From: Ampelocalamus luodianensis
Lineage: Eukaryota; Streptophyta; Magnoliopsida; Poales; Poaceae
Reading direction: 5' to 3'
Length of the DNA stretch: 64,000 nucleotides
Assembly (NCBI GenBank): GCA_036346255.1
Contig: JAYEVH010000228.1
Location: forward strand, 62,001-126,000
Shown: piece by piece, positions 23,290-35,484 of the stretch
Position numbering within the stretch: the first letter of the stretch is position 1
Layout: the number at the start of each line of letters is the position of its first letter
Translations under genes and position numbers: made by a program
The notes under the pieces: generated by a model
The model's input: only the letters and a program-made list of their open reading frames with translations
The model's database searches: none
Told to the model about the DNA's origin: nothing

Positions 23290-26238
23290 ACTCAGGAGTA
23301 ACACCCCTAGATTCTCTATGTATTCTACACTAGTCTCTAGAACAGTAGCTAGTGTACACAGAAAACAAATATGGTAACATACACATCTTGCAAAATTTTA
23401 TTAATAATTATCAGAGACTTACAAGTAAGGCTTACAAGCCATAAATAAATGAACACAACGGAAGTCGAAAAAGAAGCAGGGCCCAGTAAATCTGCCACAA
23501 GCAATCAACTAGGGGTAGCGGCCTAGTCATCGAGATCCTCAGAAGTGGCAAAGTCCTCTTCTGAACAACATTTTATTTAGCAAGGGTGAGTACAAAAATG
23601 TACTCCACAAGTTACACCCATAACAAAATTTAATGCATGTAGGGATAATATCAAAGGAACTCTTATAGGGTTATTTGTGCAAAGGAATATTTGGTATTTT
23701 AAATACATTTACTGACTTCCACAGCTCAAGTTATACTATATATAAAATAGAATTTGACTTTAATTTGTCAAGCTAGTGCAGGATAACCTCCATACATTTC
23801 TATTGAAGGGTAACCTTATAACAAAAGGCTAACCGCCCAAATTTCCTATATGGATTAACTATCAATGAAATCATTTGTGATAAAACCTTTTGAAAACAAA
23901 ACCAAAGTCTAATTCTTGAATGGATTTGCTCAACATGCCCATGACCGTGGACACGGCTATTCAAATAGATTTACACTACGCATAGATTGTACAATTTTAC
24001 CCACAAGAGATAATCATCTTATAATGTCGGCCAAGACAAGGCGTGCAGCTAAGTGATTATCACAAGGCTTTTACAATACTCCATCTCAAAGTTGTAATAC
24101 CCTAATTATCGATTTAGGGAGAATTTCAATCGGAGAGGGAAATTTATTCAATAGTCTTTAGTAATCGCAATAAATAAAAGAGAGAATAATCAATTGGACA
24201 GGGGTTTTTGCAAAATTTCACCATCTTGGACCCCGGGCCTTGGCCCCGAAGGCCCAAGAGGGGGGCTGGCCATAGAGGGAGGGCCCCTTCCCTCCTAACC
24301 CTAGCCGCCTATCTCCCCTCCCCTTCCCTTGTGCGCCTCCCCTCTCCCCTTTGGAAGCCGCCACCACCACCCCAACTCATGGAAGCACCCCCCTCCCTAC
24401 GACCAAGAGCTCCCCGGGGCAATTCAACCCCATTGGTGCCGCCCCTCCTGCCTTTGGTGCTCCATGTTGCCGGCCTCTCACGAAGAACGGATTGGATCTT
24501 CGCAAGGTCGCTGTTCAAGAAGGCGGGGAACATCTTCGCAGATCAACCATCGGCGTCCCGGTGCTCCAAGGGTAACAATTCTCGTTGTCGTTGTTGGATT
24601 AGTCGAGAAGAGAAATCGATTCGAGTTGATTAGATCAAAATCTGTCGCAGTAGTTATCAATCTGCAGAATGTTGCGTGGGCGATTTCGGGCCCTTAGATT
24701 CCGAACCAGTAGTTTTTATCACCTAGAGATATTTAGATAATATTCTTAGCTTTTGGTGGCCACCAAGAACACCTGAATCGATGTACGGATCAAAAGTTAT
24801 GATCGTTTTAGTTTCTTGTCCGAATTCGACGAGAATTAGCGAACACTGTAATTGTTACAATTTGACCTAGTTAGAAGATTATTCAGAAATCTTGCCCATA
24901 ACGACTTTTGTACGTGATCTCATTAGCTTTCAGGATTGATAAAGAACACCCCATTTGGATTTGTAGAACAACAGTTATGCACGTTTTAAGTTGACTGTCC
25001 GAACCCGCGAGAATGAATTGTCGAATTGCTTTTAATATATGATCAAGTTAATGGCAAATTCAGGGCTTTTACCCAACTAGGTTATTGTAGGCCTGGGTCT
25101 TAGCTTTGATATTGATAAAGAACTCTAGGTTTGGTTTAGCCAATTAGAAGTTATGGCCATTTTTGTGCCGCTGCCCAGAAGTGTTGGACAGTTACATGGA
25201 GGATGCTCATCGATCTTTTGGAGCTTGGTATATTCAGAATTTGGGTTTTCCATCAACTAGATTGTTGTAGATAATCTTGTTACCTTTCAAACAAGCCTGA
25301 GTTTACATTTTTATGAATTTCAGAGGAAAAGTTAATGTCAATTTTAATATTGCTGCCCATTATAGTTTTCTGATGGAATGTAGTTCAATTGGAGTAAAAT
25401 TGTGTAGTTAAACGTTGGGGTGTTGGGGTAAGTGTAGCAAGTGGTGTCTTGACTTCGTGGTTCTTATTGAGTAAACTAATGGTGTAGGAGGTGAGGCTCC
25501 GAGATTAACAGCATTGTCGTTACCTCCTAACGCATCGCAACGCTAAAGGCAAGAAAATACAAGATGTAAGAAAAGTTTTTAATTTCTACACATTTTTTTA
25601 CATTTGAAACACAAGTTTAAACTTGGGATGTTACTGAGTCAAAAGGTGGCATTGGGATGGTTGGCGCTTATAGCGTCGGGAGAGCGACGGCGAGTCACGG
25701 TGACGACCATGTTGGTCGAAGAAAAATTAGGGCCATGATTGAAACCCGGAGCGAGTTGGCGGGCTAGTGCGACGTGCTAAGCGAGAGAGGGCAAGGAGAA
25801 AGCGAAGGAAGGGTGTTGGCGGGTGGGGCGGTGTGTCACGAGAGGGGATCGGAGGAGACAAGTGAGTTGCATGGGCCACGACAGAAGTCAGTGGGGCGAA
25901 AAGAAGAAGGTACATAGGCTTTCGGTCCAATGGTGAGTGGGAAAATGAATTAGGTTTTGAAATTTCCAAAAGGCTTAAAGGTTTGAGGAATTTTTAAATA
26001 TAGTAAATGAGATCCAAAAATTATGAAATTTTTTGTGGATGCTCCTGACTTTATCTAGTTTTTAGTAAAATTGATCCCACTTTTTCTCAAATTTAAATTT
26101 CCCTTTAAAATTGTTTTGTTGCTTCGGTTTTTTTTTAAAAAACTATTAAGCAATTAGTAAAAGCAAGAAAAGTTTAAAATCCATGCCAAAATTTTTTCAA
26201 GCACTCACAAACAGAAAACTCAAATTTAGGGTTGTTAC
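23290..26238 (-). repeat. long LTR-like segment, minus orientation, with a nested insertion
   Basis: The left edge (GTATTCTACACTAGTCTCTA) and following blocks GGCTTACAAGCC, ACACAACGGAAG and TTTACCCACAAGAGATAAT recur in the same order at 56739-57460 and, more diverged, at 62036 and 62889. The right edge AAATTTAGGGTTGTTACA at 26221-26238 is the inverted TGTAACAACCC start typical of this class. The shared order is interrupted at 24091, where another LTR-like piece is inserted. No target duplication was found. Confidence 0.5.
24091..25637 (+). repeat. nested solo-LTR-like insertion
   Basis: It begins TGTAATACCCTAATTATCG and ends AACTTGGGATGTTACT, so the first and last ten bases are roughly inverted. 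The flanking sequence on the left matches the surrounding LTR family up to this point (ACTCCATCTC). The interior has a GC-rich block at 24230-24480 and then AT-rich sequence with recurrent AAGTTATG words. No clean target duplication, so boundaries are approximate. Confidence 0.4.
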
Positions 26239-26920
26239 AAAAACCAATCTAGGAAAAAAATTAATCTCAAAACACCACAAATAATTGAGAGATTTATCAT
26301 AAGTGATATACTAGGAAGCCTACACGAGAATATTATCGTGTTTATAACATGTTAAAATCTTAGGGTCGCGTTGCAGATAATAAAACACTCAACTCATAAA
26401 CAAAAGTAGACATGTAGACAAGATGTAATCATGTAGCCTTCTCTCAACTTTATTGATATGTGTGTAGAAGGGCATAGCCCTAGCCCGCTTATCTGAGGTC
26501 CAACTAGACCTATTCAAATCCCGGGCCAGTGCGGAAAGCTCGAACTTGATTGGGTAGGCCGAGCCTAACAACCAAAAATTGTGTTATTTAATATAAATAA
26601 TATTATTTCAATTCTTTTAGAATAAAAACTAATATTTAATTCATTTTGATAATAAAAACACAGTTTATTATTATTTATATTGCCATTGTCGGGCTGCCCG
26701 AGCCTTCCAAACAAAAATCAAGGCGAAGCTCGAGTCGTGTCCTATGAAACAGTCTAGGCCCAACAAGAATTATTCCTCTAGGACTCTAAGCTACAAGAAA
26801 GGTATAGGACTCTAAATTAAGTCCATGTTTAGGCGTGTGTCCACGTAATAATAGGAAAGAAGAATTTTCTTTTAACACCCATCACCATCTATATCCGTCT
26901 TGATGCCAAATCCAATAATA
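26239..26920. other. unassigned AT-rich spacer
   Basis: No gene, RNA or element end recognised. Short overlapping open frames only. Confidence 0.3.
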
Positions 26921-26928
26921 CTCCCAGC

Positions 26929-27422
26929 TAGGGATGGCAATGGGGCCCCATTCCCCTTCTCGATGGGAATTCATCCATTAGGGCCGAGTTGGAGCTATTT
27001 CTTCCCCACAGGATGCTAATATACAAATACAATTCTCCATCGAGATGAAGTGGGGTGGGGCCATTCCCTACTCCCATCCGCACTACCCACATGGGGCTCC
27101 GATAATCCTATGACATGTGGGCTACTAGCTCATTACCGCCTGTTTAAATCTTCAAGGGTTTGTTTGCTTATTTGCTTGGGAGTTGGGACACCATCTTTAA
27201 GAATATTGTTGGAATTCTTTATTTGGAACACGATAAGCACTCTTAAATTATTTGGAACACTGATTCTGCCATCTCTATGTGTGTCGTAGGAGAGGGTGAG
27301 GATCCACTTTTCAGTGCAGGGTCCCCATGGGGCCCGATACGGGATGGGGAACAGGGATTTTCCTTCTTTGGGGGCGGGGATATTCCACCACTCCACAGGG
27401 AATAGCCACGTTGCTATCCCTA
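26929..27422. mobile_element. hAT-type MITE, 494 bp
   Basis: It begins TAGGGATGGCAA and ends TTGCTATCCCTA, a 12-bp terminal inverted repeat with one mismatch. A perfect 8-bp target duplication, CTCCCAGC, flanks it at 26921-26928 and 27423-27430. The TAGGGATGGCAA end and 8-bp duplication are hAT features. There is no transposase, so it is non-autonomous. The perfect duplication suggests a fairly recent insertion. Confidence 0.9.
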
Positions 27423-27458
27423 CTCCCAGCGTAAAGGTATTTATGCGAATAGCAGCAA

Positions 27459-27868
27459 AAGGAAAATGGGTTGCTTGCACCGAGCCATGTTGAAGGGCGC
27501 TGGTCACTTTGGGCAAAAGCACGATAAGCAAACTCTTTAACTGATGGAGGTGAAGGCAAACTGAGCTATTGTTGGACTGTTTGTTGTCTGCATCCGGGGT
27601 TCAGCATCCACGCGCCCATCGACTGCCGACGGATCCTACTATGGCAGGCACGTCCGCTTCAAATCCTTGCGAAAAAGCGAAAGTACAGCATTACCTCTAC
27701 GCACGCAGCAGTGGCAGCTTTGGTGGGAGGTGGGAATAGGACCCGGTGCGCTTGCGTGTTTCAGCTCCTGTTCCCCCCGCTTTGCTTCTTTCTATCATCC
27801 AACATGGACGCGATGGCAACCTGCTCGCGATGAGAGACGGATGCGCGCATGCATGGCCTTTACTTTGT

Positions 27869-27903
<35 letters not shown>

Positions 27904-27930
27904 TGTTCTTTCCTTACTTTTGTGCATCAC
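27459..27930 (+). repeat. upstream copy of a duplicated putative promoter segment
   Basis: From AAAAGGAAAATGGGTTGC to the CTTACTTTTGTGC block this interval matches 29560-29975 in order and orientation, including TTGTTGGACTGTTTG, CTGCCGACGGATCCT and CAGCTTTGGTGGGA. It carries an expanded (CT)n run at 27871-27900 where the downstream copy has only a short CT tract. The downstream copy lies just 5' of the cyclase gene; this copy has no recognisable gene behind it. Confidence 0.85.
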
Positions 27931-28931
27931 TTTGTAATGCTGGAAAGAAAATCAGAGGGACAGGCATAACTAGGAAAATGTTTTTAGGGTTAGTGAGTAG
28001 TATCTCACGAATGAGATTTGGATGGACTGTCGGAAGACCCAAAGAAAAATATCACACAAACTCGAAATAGTAACTACTAAATTTGTGGCGGGTTCGAATG
28101 GCAGAAGACGGCGATTTCTTGCGGCCCATATGGCCTGCTGTTATAACTCTATGCAGCATAGAGAGAGCGGATGTGTCGAGAGGGCGGAGTATCTAGTGAA
28201 AATGTAAATCGGTCAAAACGATTATGATTATGGCATGTAGTTGATAATTTTCCCTCTCAAAACTATGGACAGATTATAGATGCGTATCTCGGTGTGATGG
28301 GCTCAGAGGAATGTCACACCCGCACAACCCGTTCACAAAAGCAAATGTTTAAAGTTTTTGTCCACTACTAGGAGCTCCCCCCAACATAATTATTCCCCTC
28401 TCCTATGACTCTCGCTCTCTTCCATCCATACTCTATATATTCATACACATCCCTCCAAAAATCCATTGCTGTTGTTATTTGGTTATCAAATAGCCTGCAT
28501 TGGCCGCCCTTGGTTAGTTTGTTGCCTAAATGACACCTTCCTTTGCTTCATCCCCATCTCCTTGGAGGGTAATTAACAGATCAACCAGCCCGAGTGTGTA
28601 CATGCTTTGCGAGGTCAGCATGCAACTCCACTAGTCGCCGGTGAGGGCATTCGGCCACGGCGGTTCACTGTGGCGCAATCTTATGAAAGTGATCTCTGTT
28701 TCTACCATGTCTTTGGTTGTGCTAGCTTGTTTGTTTGGCTAAACGCTTCTTCTATACGTGGTACATATATCCAATAGGAATTTCAGACTCTTGGGGCGTT
28801 CATGTTCTTAATGATCCGTACATCTTATCTCCCCGAAAGAGTATGGAAATGCCTTGCTATTTAGGGGTGGGAATGGGTCGATCCGGTTCGATCCGGACCT
28901 ACTCCGTGCAGCGAGCTTTAAGTAGGGCAAA

Positions 28932-29190
28932 GTGGCTGGTTCATTTTCTGAGAACTCCTTGACCCCAATGATCCACTGGGTCTTATGGGTTGCCTTGAAG
29001 CTTATGCTCTCTCCACCCGATGAGCTGGTGTTGTCTGGTGATGGGCGGCCTCTCTCCCTACCTCGGATGGTGGTGGTGTCGGGCCGCACCATCCAAGACA
29101 ACATCATCGAGCTCAAGAAGTTGCTCAAGCCGTTCGTCGCCTCTGCCACGTTCGCCGCGGCCGGCGCCGGGGATGCTCGGGGCCTCACCA
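28932..29190 (+). other. GC-rich open frame of unknown origin
   Basis: An open frame contains SPPDELVLSGDGRPLSLP, VVVSGRTIQDNIIELKKLLK and an Ala-rich stretch, then runs into AT-rich non-coding sequence. It reads like the interior of a real exon rather than random DNA, but I cannot name the family, and there is no obvious splice context. It lies between the two copies of the duplicated upstream segment and could be a captured gene fragment. Low confidence that it is expressed. Confidence 0.3.
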
Positions 29191-29559
29191 AAAGAAATTT
29201 TAAGCTTTCATACTTTGGTAGTGATCACAACATCACCAATGTCTGTTTCAAAAAATCACAACACCAATTTCCACAGAACAGGAGACAAAATGCAAACTTT
29301 AGAGTATTTGATCAGAAATTTAACAAGGAGGTAAGTCAAGCAGCAATAGAACCGATGATCTCAAAGAATTATGAACCCAATACTATATCACCACATTAGA
29401 GAATCAGAATGCAGAGGTTTACAGTAACAGGTCTTTATGACAATGACACCTCAATGAAAGAGTCAAAATTGGCAGCATCAAAATTGGAAAACGTCTTATT
29501 ACTAGTATTCATATGCTACCCCACAAGGAAATTTACGTATTCAGAGCTTTGCTAGCCCA

Positions 29560-30591
29560 CAAGGAAAAATGGGTTGCTTAGGGGCCACGTTGAAGGGCGC
29601 CGGTCCTTTGGGTAAAAGCGCAACAAGCAAACTATTTGATCGACGAAGGTGAAGGCAAACTGAGCTGTTGTTGGACTGTTTGCTGTCCGCATCTGGGGTT
29701 CAGCATCCACTCGCCCATCCACTGCCGACGGATCCTGCCGCGGCAGACTCGTCCACTTCAAATCCTTGTGAAAAAGCAAAAGTACAGCCCTATCTCTGCG
29801 AAGCAGCGGCAGCTTTGGTGGGAATAGGACCCGATGCGCGCGCAGCTCTTGTTCCCTAGCTTTGCTTCGCGATGAGACGGATGCGCGCATGCAGTCCTAT
29901 ACTTTGTGCTAGCTCTCTCTCTTTCTCCGTCGTGTGTTCTTTTTCTTACTTCTGTGCAAGTTCTTACTTTTGTGCGAGCCCTCCTCCCAACGCGACGCGC
30001 GACGCAGAAAAAGAAAAGAAAAGGCATCCGACTCGATCCCCTCTTCCTCACGCGCGAGGCTGGGGCTAGAATAGGTGGCGGCGCCGGCCGGGACGGCAGG
30101 ACGCCGGGCGGCGCAGATCGGGATGGCGACGCTAGGGTTAGGGCAGAACCATGGTGGAGGTACGGGATCGGCACCGATCTGCGGCAGCGGATGAAGTGCA
30201 GAGCAGCGCGGGCGGCTGCCGGGAGGAGGGTATGCGGTGTCGCCGAACGGTGCTCCCCTCGCCTCCTCTCCTCTGCCTCTTCTCATCTTTCTCCTCCAGG
30301 TGCGATGAGTTGACAATGAAGGCCACGCTCTAATCTGCTGTGCACCTTTGATTTGTTCTGGATCAATGTTGTTTCATCCAATCCATTCTTTTTTTAGTTT
30401 TTGATCTGTTCTTTCAACCGCTTTTCTTTTGGTGACTTTGATGCGAATTTTGAATTTTGAATCGTTTTGGGATTTGACTGCAAATGTAGCTTCGTTTTGG
30501 GGGGTTTTGTTCTTGTTTGAATCGGTCAGTTTTTAGTTATTATAACTGCACGCAGGTACGCCTTTGAAGAACTTGCTTGTCATGACTGAGG
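29560..30591 (+). promoter_or_regulatory. putative promoter and 5' UTR of the cyclase gene
   Basis: This is the sequence directly upstream of the proposed start codon at 30592. 29560-29975 is the duplicated segment. 30050-30300 is GC-rich and leader-like. A possible 5' UTR intron is suggested by a donor-like CTCCAG/GTGCGA at about 30300 and an acceptor-like GCACGCAG/GTACG at about 30555. No TATA box position could be fixed with confidence. Confidence 0.4.
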
Positions 30592-30733
30592 ATGGCTCTT
30601 AACTTTCTCCTTTTGCGAATCAACAATCAGGTTCATGCCGTTTGCGCGGCAAAGATGCTGCCGCTGCCCGGGTGGGACCCCGGAACGCGTCGCGGGTGGA
30701 GGGCTCAGGCCACCAACGTATCCAGTGCTGAAG
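30592..30733 (+). CDS. CPS-like exon 1 (plastid-targeting region)
   Basis: The start ATG is chosen because the frame leads into RRGWRAQATNVSSAE, which resembles the end of the OsCPS1 transit region (WRARATTAGVSSSS). It encodes 47 residues and one base of the next codon, and ends at AAG/GTATCT. The N-terminus (MALNFLLLRINN) is hydrophobic then basic and is shorter than the roughly 100 residues usual in the family. It may have been eroded or replaced. Confidence 0.55.
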
Positions 30734-31702
30734 GTATCTATCGGCTTCACTTGCGTTGGGCCCTTGTGGCCGGCTTTAAGCCGCTTTTGTCGCTTTAGCG
30801 CTAATACAATTTGGTAATATACTTACTACCTTTTACGCTTCGGCTATCTTTCGTTTTGTTTCCTGCGTACCTGGTAACTAGGACTATTGCTGAATATATA
30901 TTGTTTTATTGCCTGCTTGTAAAGCAGGAGTTCAAATAGTTTAACCTCTGAGCGCTAATAAACATACAAAAATATTTATATTGGTGACATGAAAGTATTG
31001 CTAGTTTTTTGGTTAAAAGTGCTTACATAATATTGTATTTTTATAATATTTGGTAACATATAAGTAGAAAAATTGATGCTCAAAGATGGATTAAGGAGCT
31101 CCTCAAAGAAAATATGTATTATGGAGACAATGTCCAAAATGACATCTATTTAAATTGAACTAGCAGAATTTCTCGCGTAACTGTACGGCTAGATACTACA
31201 ATGCATATGTTTATATCGAAACATAGAGTTGTACTTGAAATACACTTCTTATACTTCTAATGGGAATACCGTTTTATTCTGTACCTCTGATCTCCACCGT
31301 TATAATCTGAATCTACCACAATTGATGACACAGATCTAGCCCTTGAGAGCAAACATGGTTGTGGCTTCTTTTTTCAATTTTAATAATATAATATATAGAA
31401 GGGTGGGCACTAATTTGCATAAAAAAGACGGGTCTTCACAAGTAAACATGTACATGGGCTTATTGTTTTGTGATAGTATAAACTAATGCTTTATTTTGTA
31501 AAAAAAAATTAAAATGATTCCTTGGCTCACGGCAATACAAAGTTTGCTGGGGTTAAGCTTAAAAGCAAATAAGAAATAGTAAATTTCACAAAATCATACT
31601 ACTTTGACAAAACTATCACAAAACCATACTTTTAAACATCAATTTCACATAACTACACTTCTGCATAATGTTTCATAAAACCGCACTTCTAAGCAATGTC
31701 AT

Positions 31703-32184
31703 TGTTGTGACATAGCAGCAGCAGCACGGATACATGTATGAGCTGGAGATCAGTACTAGCGGCCGGCTGGCAAGCGTCCAGGAAAATACGAAGTTCAGTT
31801 AGATACATCTAGATGTGTTCAGTTCCGTTACCTGAAGTCCAGATTGTAGCAGTCCAAGGAAATCAGCAGTTCAGCACGTGTAATCTATTAGGAAAGGGTC
31901 TGCCCTTATCCTAGGATTAGGAAAGGCTGCACTTAGATACGAGTTGGAGCCCATCTGTTAGGAGGCAAATCATCCTCTATAAAAGGATGCTGTGTACGCC
32001 AGGTTTGAGGCAAGTAAGAAATCAATCAATCTCCTATCTTCCAATTGCTATTCCCAGCCCTTCTAGTTTCTCTATCTCTATCCTCGCTACCCTTGTTCAG
32101 TCATCACAGCACCAACACGCCGGCGGCGGCCTCGCCCTCCGGTATCCCATCCCTACAACCTACGCAGCAACTCTGCATACAACA
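31703..32184 (+). repeat. 5' LTR of a truncated LTR retrotransposon in intron 1
   Basis: It begins TGTTGTGACATAG and ends GCATACAACA, so the outermost six bases are perfectly inverted. A TATAAAAGG box lies near 31979. A TGGTATCAGAG primer binding site (initiator-methionine type) follows at 32188. The 3' part of the element and its second LTR are missing. Confidence 0.85.
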
Positions 32185-32212
32185 ATTTGGTATCAGAGTA
32201 AAGATCACAAGC

Positions 32213-32353
32213 ATGGCTTCCGACACAAACAAGAAGGCAATGGACGATTTGAAGGCGATGATCGCTGATATGAACGAGCAGATGAAGGAGGGCTTTGACG
32301 AATTCGACAAGGAGTTGGCGGGCCTGTCTGGCATTGATGCGCTCACCAACAGG
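32213..32353 (+). pseudogene. N-terminal gag fragment
   Basis: Downstream of the LTR and primer site an open frame starts MASDTNKKAMDDLKAMIADM and continues NEQMKEGFDEFDKELAGLS. This is charged and helical, as expected for the start of a gag protein. It is cut off at about 32353 by the next insertion. Confidence 0.6.
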
Positions 32354-34599
32354 CAGTGTTCATCTAGGCGCTAAGTGGAAGGCAAACGGTGGGTGGCTGC
32401 CTAGTGCCTAGGCGCCTAGGTGGCGAACAAAACAGTAAGCATCAGCATCCAGCCTAATTACTACTACCTCCGTTTTTTAAAGCATGTCGTTAGCCAAGCA
32501 AAAATTCTACTGCTGAGCGTCAAGTAAAAAAATATGGAGGGAGTAATTATCCACTAGTTCCCCAACAAGTTGGCATTTCTCCAACAAATTTATACGAAAT
32601 TTACATTTTACAATCGAGCAAGGATTTAGCTTTTTCAACAAATCCAATAGACGGCTAGCGAAAGTCAAATCTGACGACACAAACACACATTTATACCAAA
32701 AAACTGCTAGCTCCTTCATAGTCGAACAGTGCCAGTTTAACTTTTTTTTTTTGAAAGAGCGGCAGGAGCAGTGTTCCTCTAGGCGGCCACCTAAGCGCCG
32801 GCGCAAGTCTCCCGCCGTGACTCGTTGCTAGTCGGCCACCTAGGCCCTCGATCCGCCTAGGCGGTCAACACCGGTCCAAGGCGGGCAAGGTGCGGCGGTT
32901 GGGTGGTCGGGCGAAGCAAGGCGGTCGGCGGGGCTGGGTAGGGTCGGGCGGCGTGGGCGGATCGGCGAAGAAAAACAACCGCCTAGGCGGACCGGCGCCT
33001 AGGTGGCCGGCGGCAGCAGTCACGGCGGGAGCCTTGCGCGGCGCCAGGTGGCCGCCAGAGGAAACTGCTCCTGCCGCTCTCCACCCAGCTCCGACCGCCG
33101 CCTCCTCCCGGATCCCCTTCACGTGCCGCCTCCTCCTTGGATCCCCTTCGCGCACCGCCTCCTCCTTGGATCCCCTTCATGCGACACCTCCTCCACGTCG
33201 CGCGCCGTCTCCTCCCTAGGTCCCCGTCGCCGTCGCGCCTCGAATCCTCCCCGTCGCCGCGCCTCGTCATCCCCTAGGTCCGCGCACCTCCTCTGTTCTT
33301 GCTCTGCCCTCTGTCTCTCGGTTTCGGTCGTGGCTCGCCTCTGCTCTGCTGCTTGTGGCTACTGACTTGTGCTCCTCTGCTACTTGTGGCTTGTGCTCTG
33401 CTGCTTCGCATTTCAATCAGTTCGGCTGGGTCAATGAGTAGCAGCGGAAGCCGCACTCCAACAGCCAACAAGCCAACAACACAGTGGCTGTGGCGCTAGT
33501 AGAAAGTGCAGCACATGAGCACAGTAGTCAGTAGCACTACTTTGTAGCAAATAGCAATTAAGCCATTAATAGCAATTAACAATTAGCATTTGTATTATGA
33601 TTATTAATTTATGAATTATGATTGTGTTGTTTAGTAGCCAATTTGGCTTGCTTGTTTTATTTGTGAAAACCGAAAACGTTGAGTCTAAGACAATTTGATG
33701 TTACTTGTTTGAATTATATTTTATTAGGAATAAGTCCATATTACACCCTGAACTTTCGCGAGTCAAAATACCCCTGAACTCCAAAATCGTCGATTTGCAC
33801 CTCGAACTGCCCATACCGTTTGGTTTACACCCCTCGGGCCGAAAACAGGTGGTTTTGGATGACGTGACATCACTAATATTTTGATTTTCTTGATTTTCAA
33901 ACTTCCGGAGGCCATATCTTCTTCGTTCAAACTCCGATTTGAGCGATTCAAATTTCTAAATTCCTTGTCTTGCTGTTAGTATTTATTTGTAAATTTTTTG
34001 GGATTTTATTTAGAGTTGTTTCATTTATTTGGCTTTGTTTGCTAAATAAATAAAAAACTCCAAAAAAATCCAAAACAATTACCAAATAAATACTAACAAC
34101 AAGATAAGGAATTTATAGGAATTAAAAATTTGAATCGCTTCGAATCGGAGTTGAACGAAGAAGATATGGCCTCGGTTTGAAAATCAAAAAATCAAAATAT
34201 TACTATGCCACGTCATCCAAAACCACTGCTTTCGGCCAAGTAAACCAAACGGTATCTTGATCAAGTCAAATCGAGATCGATTTGAGTTCAAGGTATTTTG
34301 AACTCAAGATAGAGTTCAGGTTATAATCTGAACTTATTCCTTTTATTACATCAAGTCATCAACTCATGATTCATGAAGTATATTTAATTTTTACATCAAG
34401 TCATCAAATATATTTGCATCACACCAAGGTAATATCTCTTCTTGCATAATTACACGTATACATACGTATACATACATGTAACATATACATAAGCTTGGTG
34501 ATGCTTACTATTATGTGTTCATCCCGCTTACTTGGACCGATGCTGCATGTGTTGATGCTTGCAATTTTGTTCGGCCACCTAGCGCCTAGGTGAACATTG
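32354..34599. mobile_element. hAT-like element with AGGCGCCT-rich ends
   Basis: The left end CAGTGTTCATCTAGGCGCT (32354-32372) and right end AGCGCCTAGGTGAACATTG (34581-34599) form a 19-bp inverted repeat with two mismatches. A third related end-like sequence (CAGTGTTCCTCTAGGCGG) lies inside at 32768, so two copies may be nested. The interior has a GC-rich gene-like block at 32880-33480 and the foldback MITE. No transposase was recognised, and flanking octamers do not match. Confidence 0.5.
33729..34340. mobile_element. 612-bp foldback MITE with arms of about 280 bp
   Basis: It begins GGAATAAGTCCATATTACAC and ends CTGAACTTATTCC, and the two halves are inverted copies of one another up to a loop near 34030. 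The flanking 8-bp duplication TTTTATTA is perfect (33721-33728, 34341-34348). The transcript would fold into a long hairpin, a plausible small-RNA source. Superfamily uncertain. Confidence 0.9.
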
Positions 34600-34626
34600 G
34601 GCAGGGGTGCTGCCTAGCTTAATTAA

Positions 34627-34922
34627 GAGCATGTACAATGCAGGTGCTTAAAGAGGTGTTTAGCAAAGAAAAACTGTTTTTCCTTGCCACGTAGGATAGA
34701 GGAGGTGCTTATTTTGTAGCATCAATGCTTGATTAAGCACCGGTGTTTAAGAGATGCTTATGTATATAACTATAGATAACTAATAGATAATACAATCATC
34801 TAAACACCTACAAAACAGATGCTTACATTGGAAGAAACGACTTTTACATAGGTGCTTGATGACGGGGCTACATTCTCTTTCTTTAAGCACTCGTTTATAA
34901 ACATCTCGCATTGTACATACCC
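34627..34922. mobile_element. PIF/Harbinger (Tourist-like) MITE, 296 bp
   Basis: It begins GAGCATGTACAATGCAGGTG and ends CGCATTGTACATACCC, giving an imperfect terminal inverted repeat. A TAA target duplication flanks it on both sides (34624-34626, 34923-34925). Size and duplication fit Tourist-like MITEs. Confidence 0.85.
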
Positions 34923-35109
34923 TAATAGGAGAATACGATATAATGTACAGGATTGAATATACAGGCCCCACGTAGAGGTTAGTGGCAGTTCAACTGTTGA
35001 CTGGGAAAGATTGTCGATGTACGTATTATTGATGGTGTTACTATCAGTTTCAGCACGATCGTTTTTTATGCTAAAATCCTTGGTGAACTTTACTCAGTCT
35101 CAAGCTATC

Positions 35110-35484
35110 TGTTGGGTTTGATCGGAGAACACTCACTCATGGCTTTGAACACACACTTACGGTAGAGAGAATGAATACGGTAGAACAACTGAGCACAAAT
35201 GCTTGTTCTATTAGTTACTCAACTCAACGAATACAAAGACTAAGTACATATTTATACACATGCTAGGCCATGCAAGCCACTAGACACTGCACGCACAACA
35301 CCACTAAGTCACGAACTAACTCACATTTCCTGCATGCACGCCATGATCCTAACTACTCGGCCACTAACACGACTAGATAATGGGCTTCCAACTGCATGTA
35401 GTAGACTCGGTAGGAGTGGATCAACACCATGCAACGTGCAGACTTCCTCCTATGCACTAGACCCAGTACTACATGCTGCTGCTA
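35110..35484 (-). repeat. possible solo LTR (copia-like)
   Basis: The interval starts TGTTGGGTTTGATC. When read on the minus strand it has a TATAAATA box near 35250 and ends AACCCAACA. The pentamer CTATC occurs at 35105-35109 and again at 35485-35489, a candidate target duplication, but then the left terminus on the minus strand would be TA rather than TG. Confidence 0.5.

Noticed and set aside
32890..33499. GC-rich open frames in intron 1 as a possible host gene
   Set aside because: They lie inside the hAT-like element, overlap on both strands and show only low-complexity Arg/Pro/Ser sequence.
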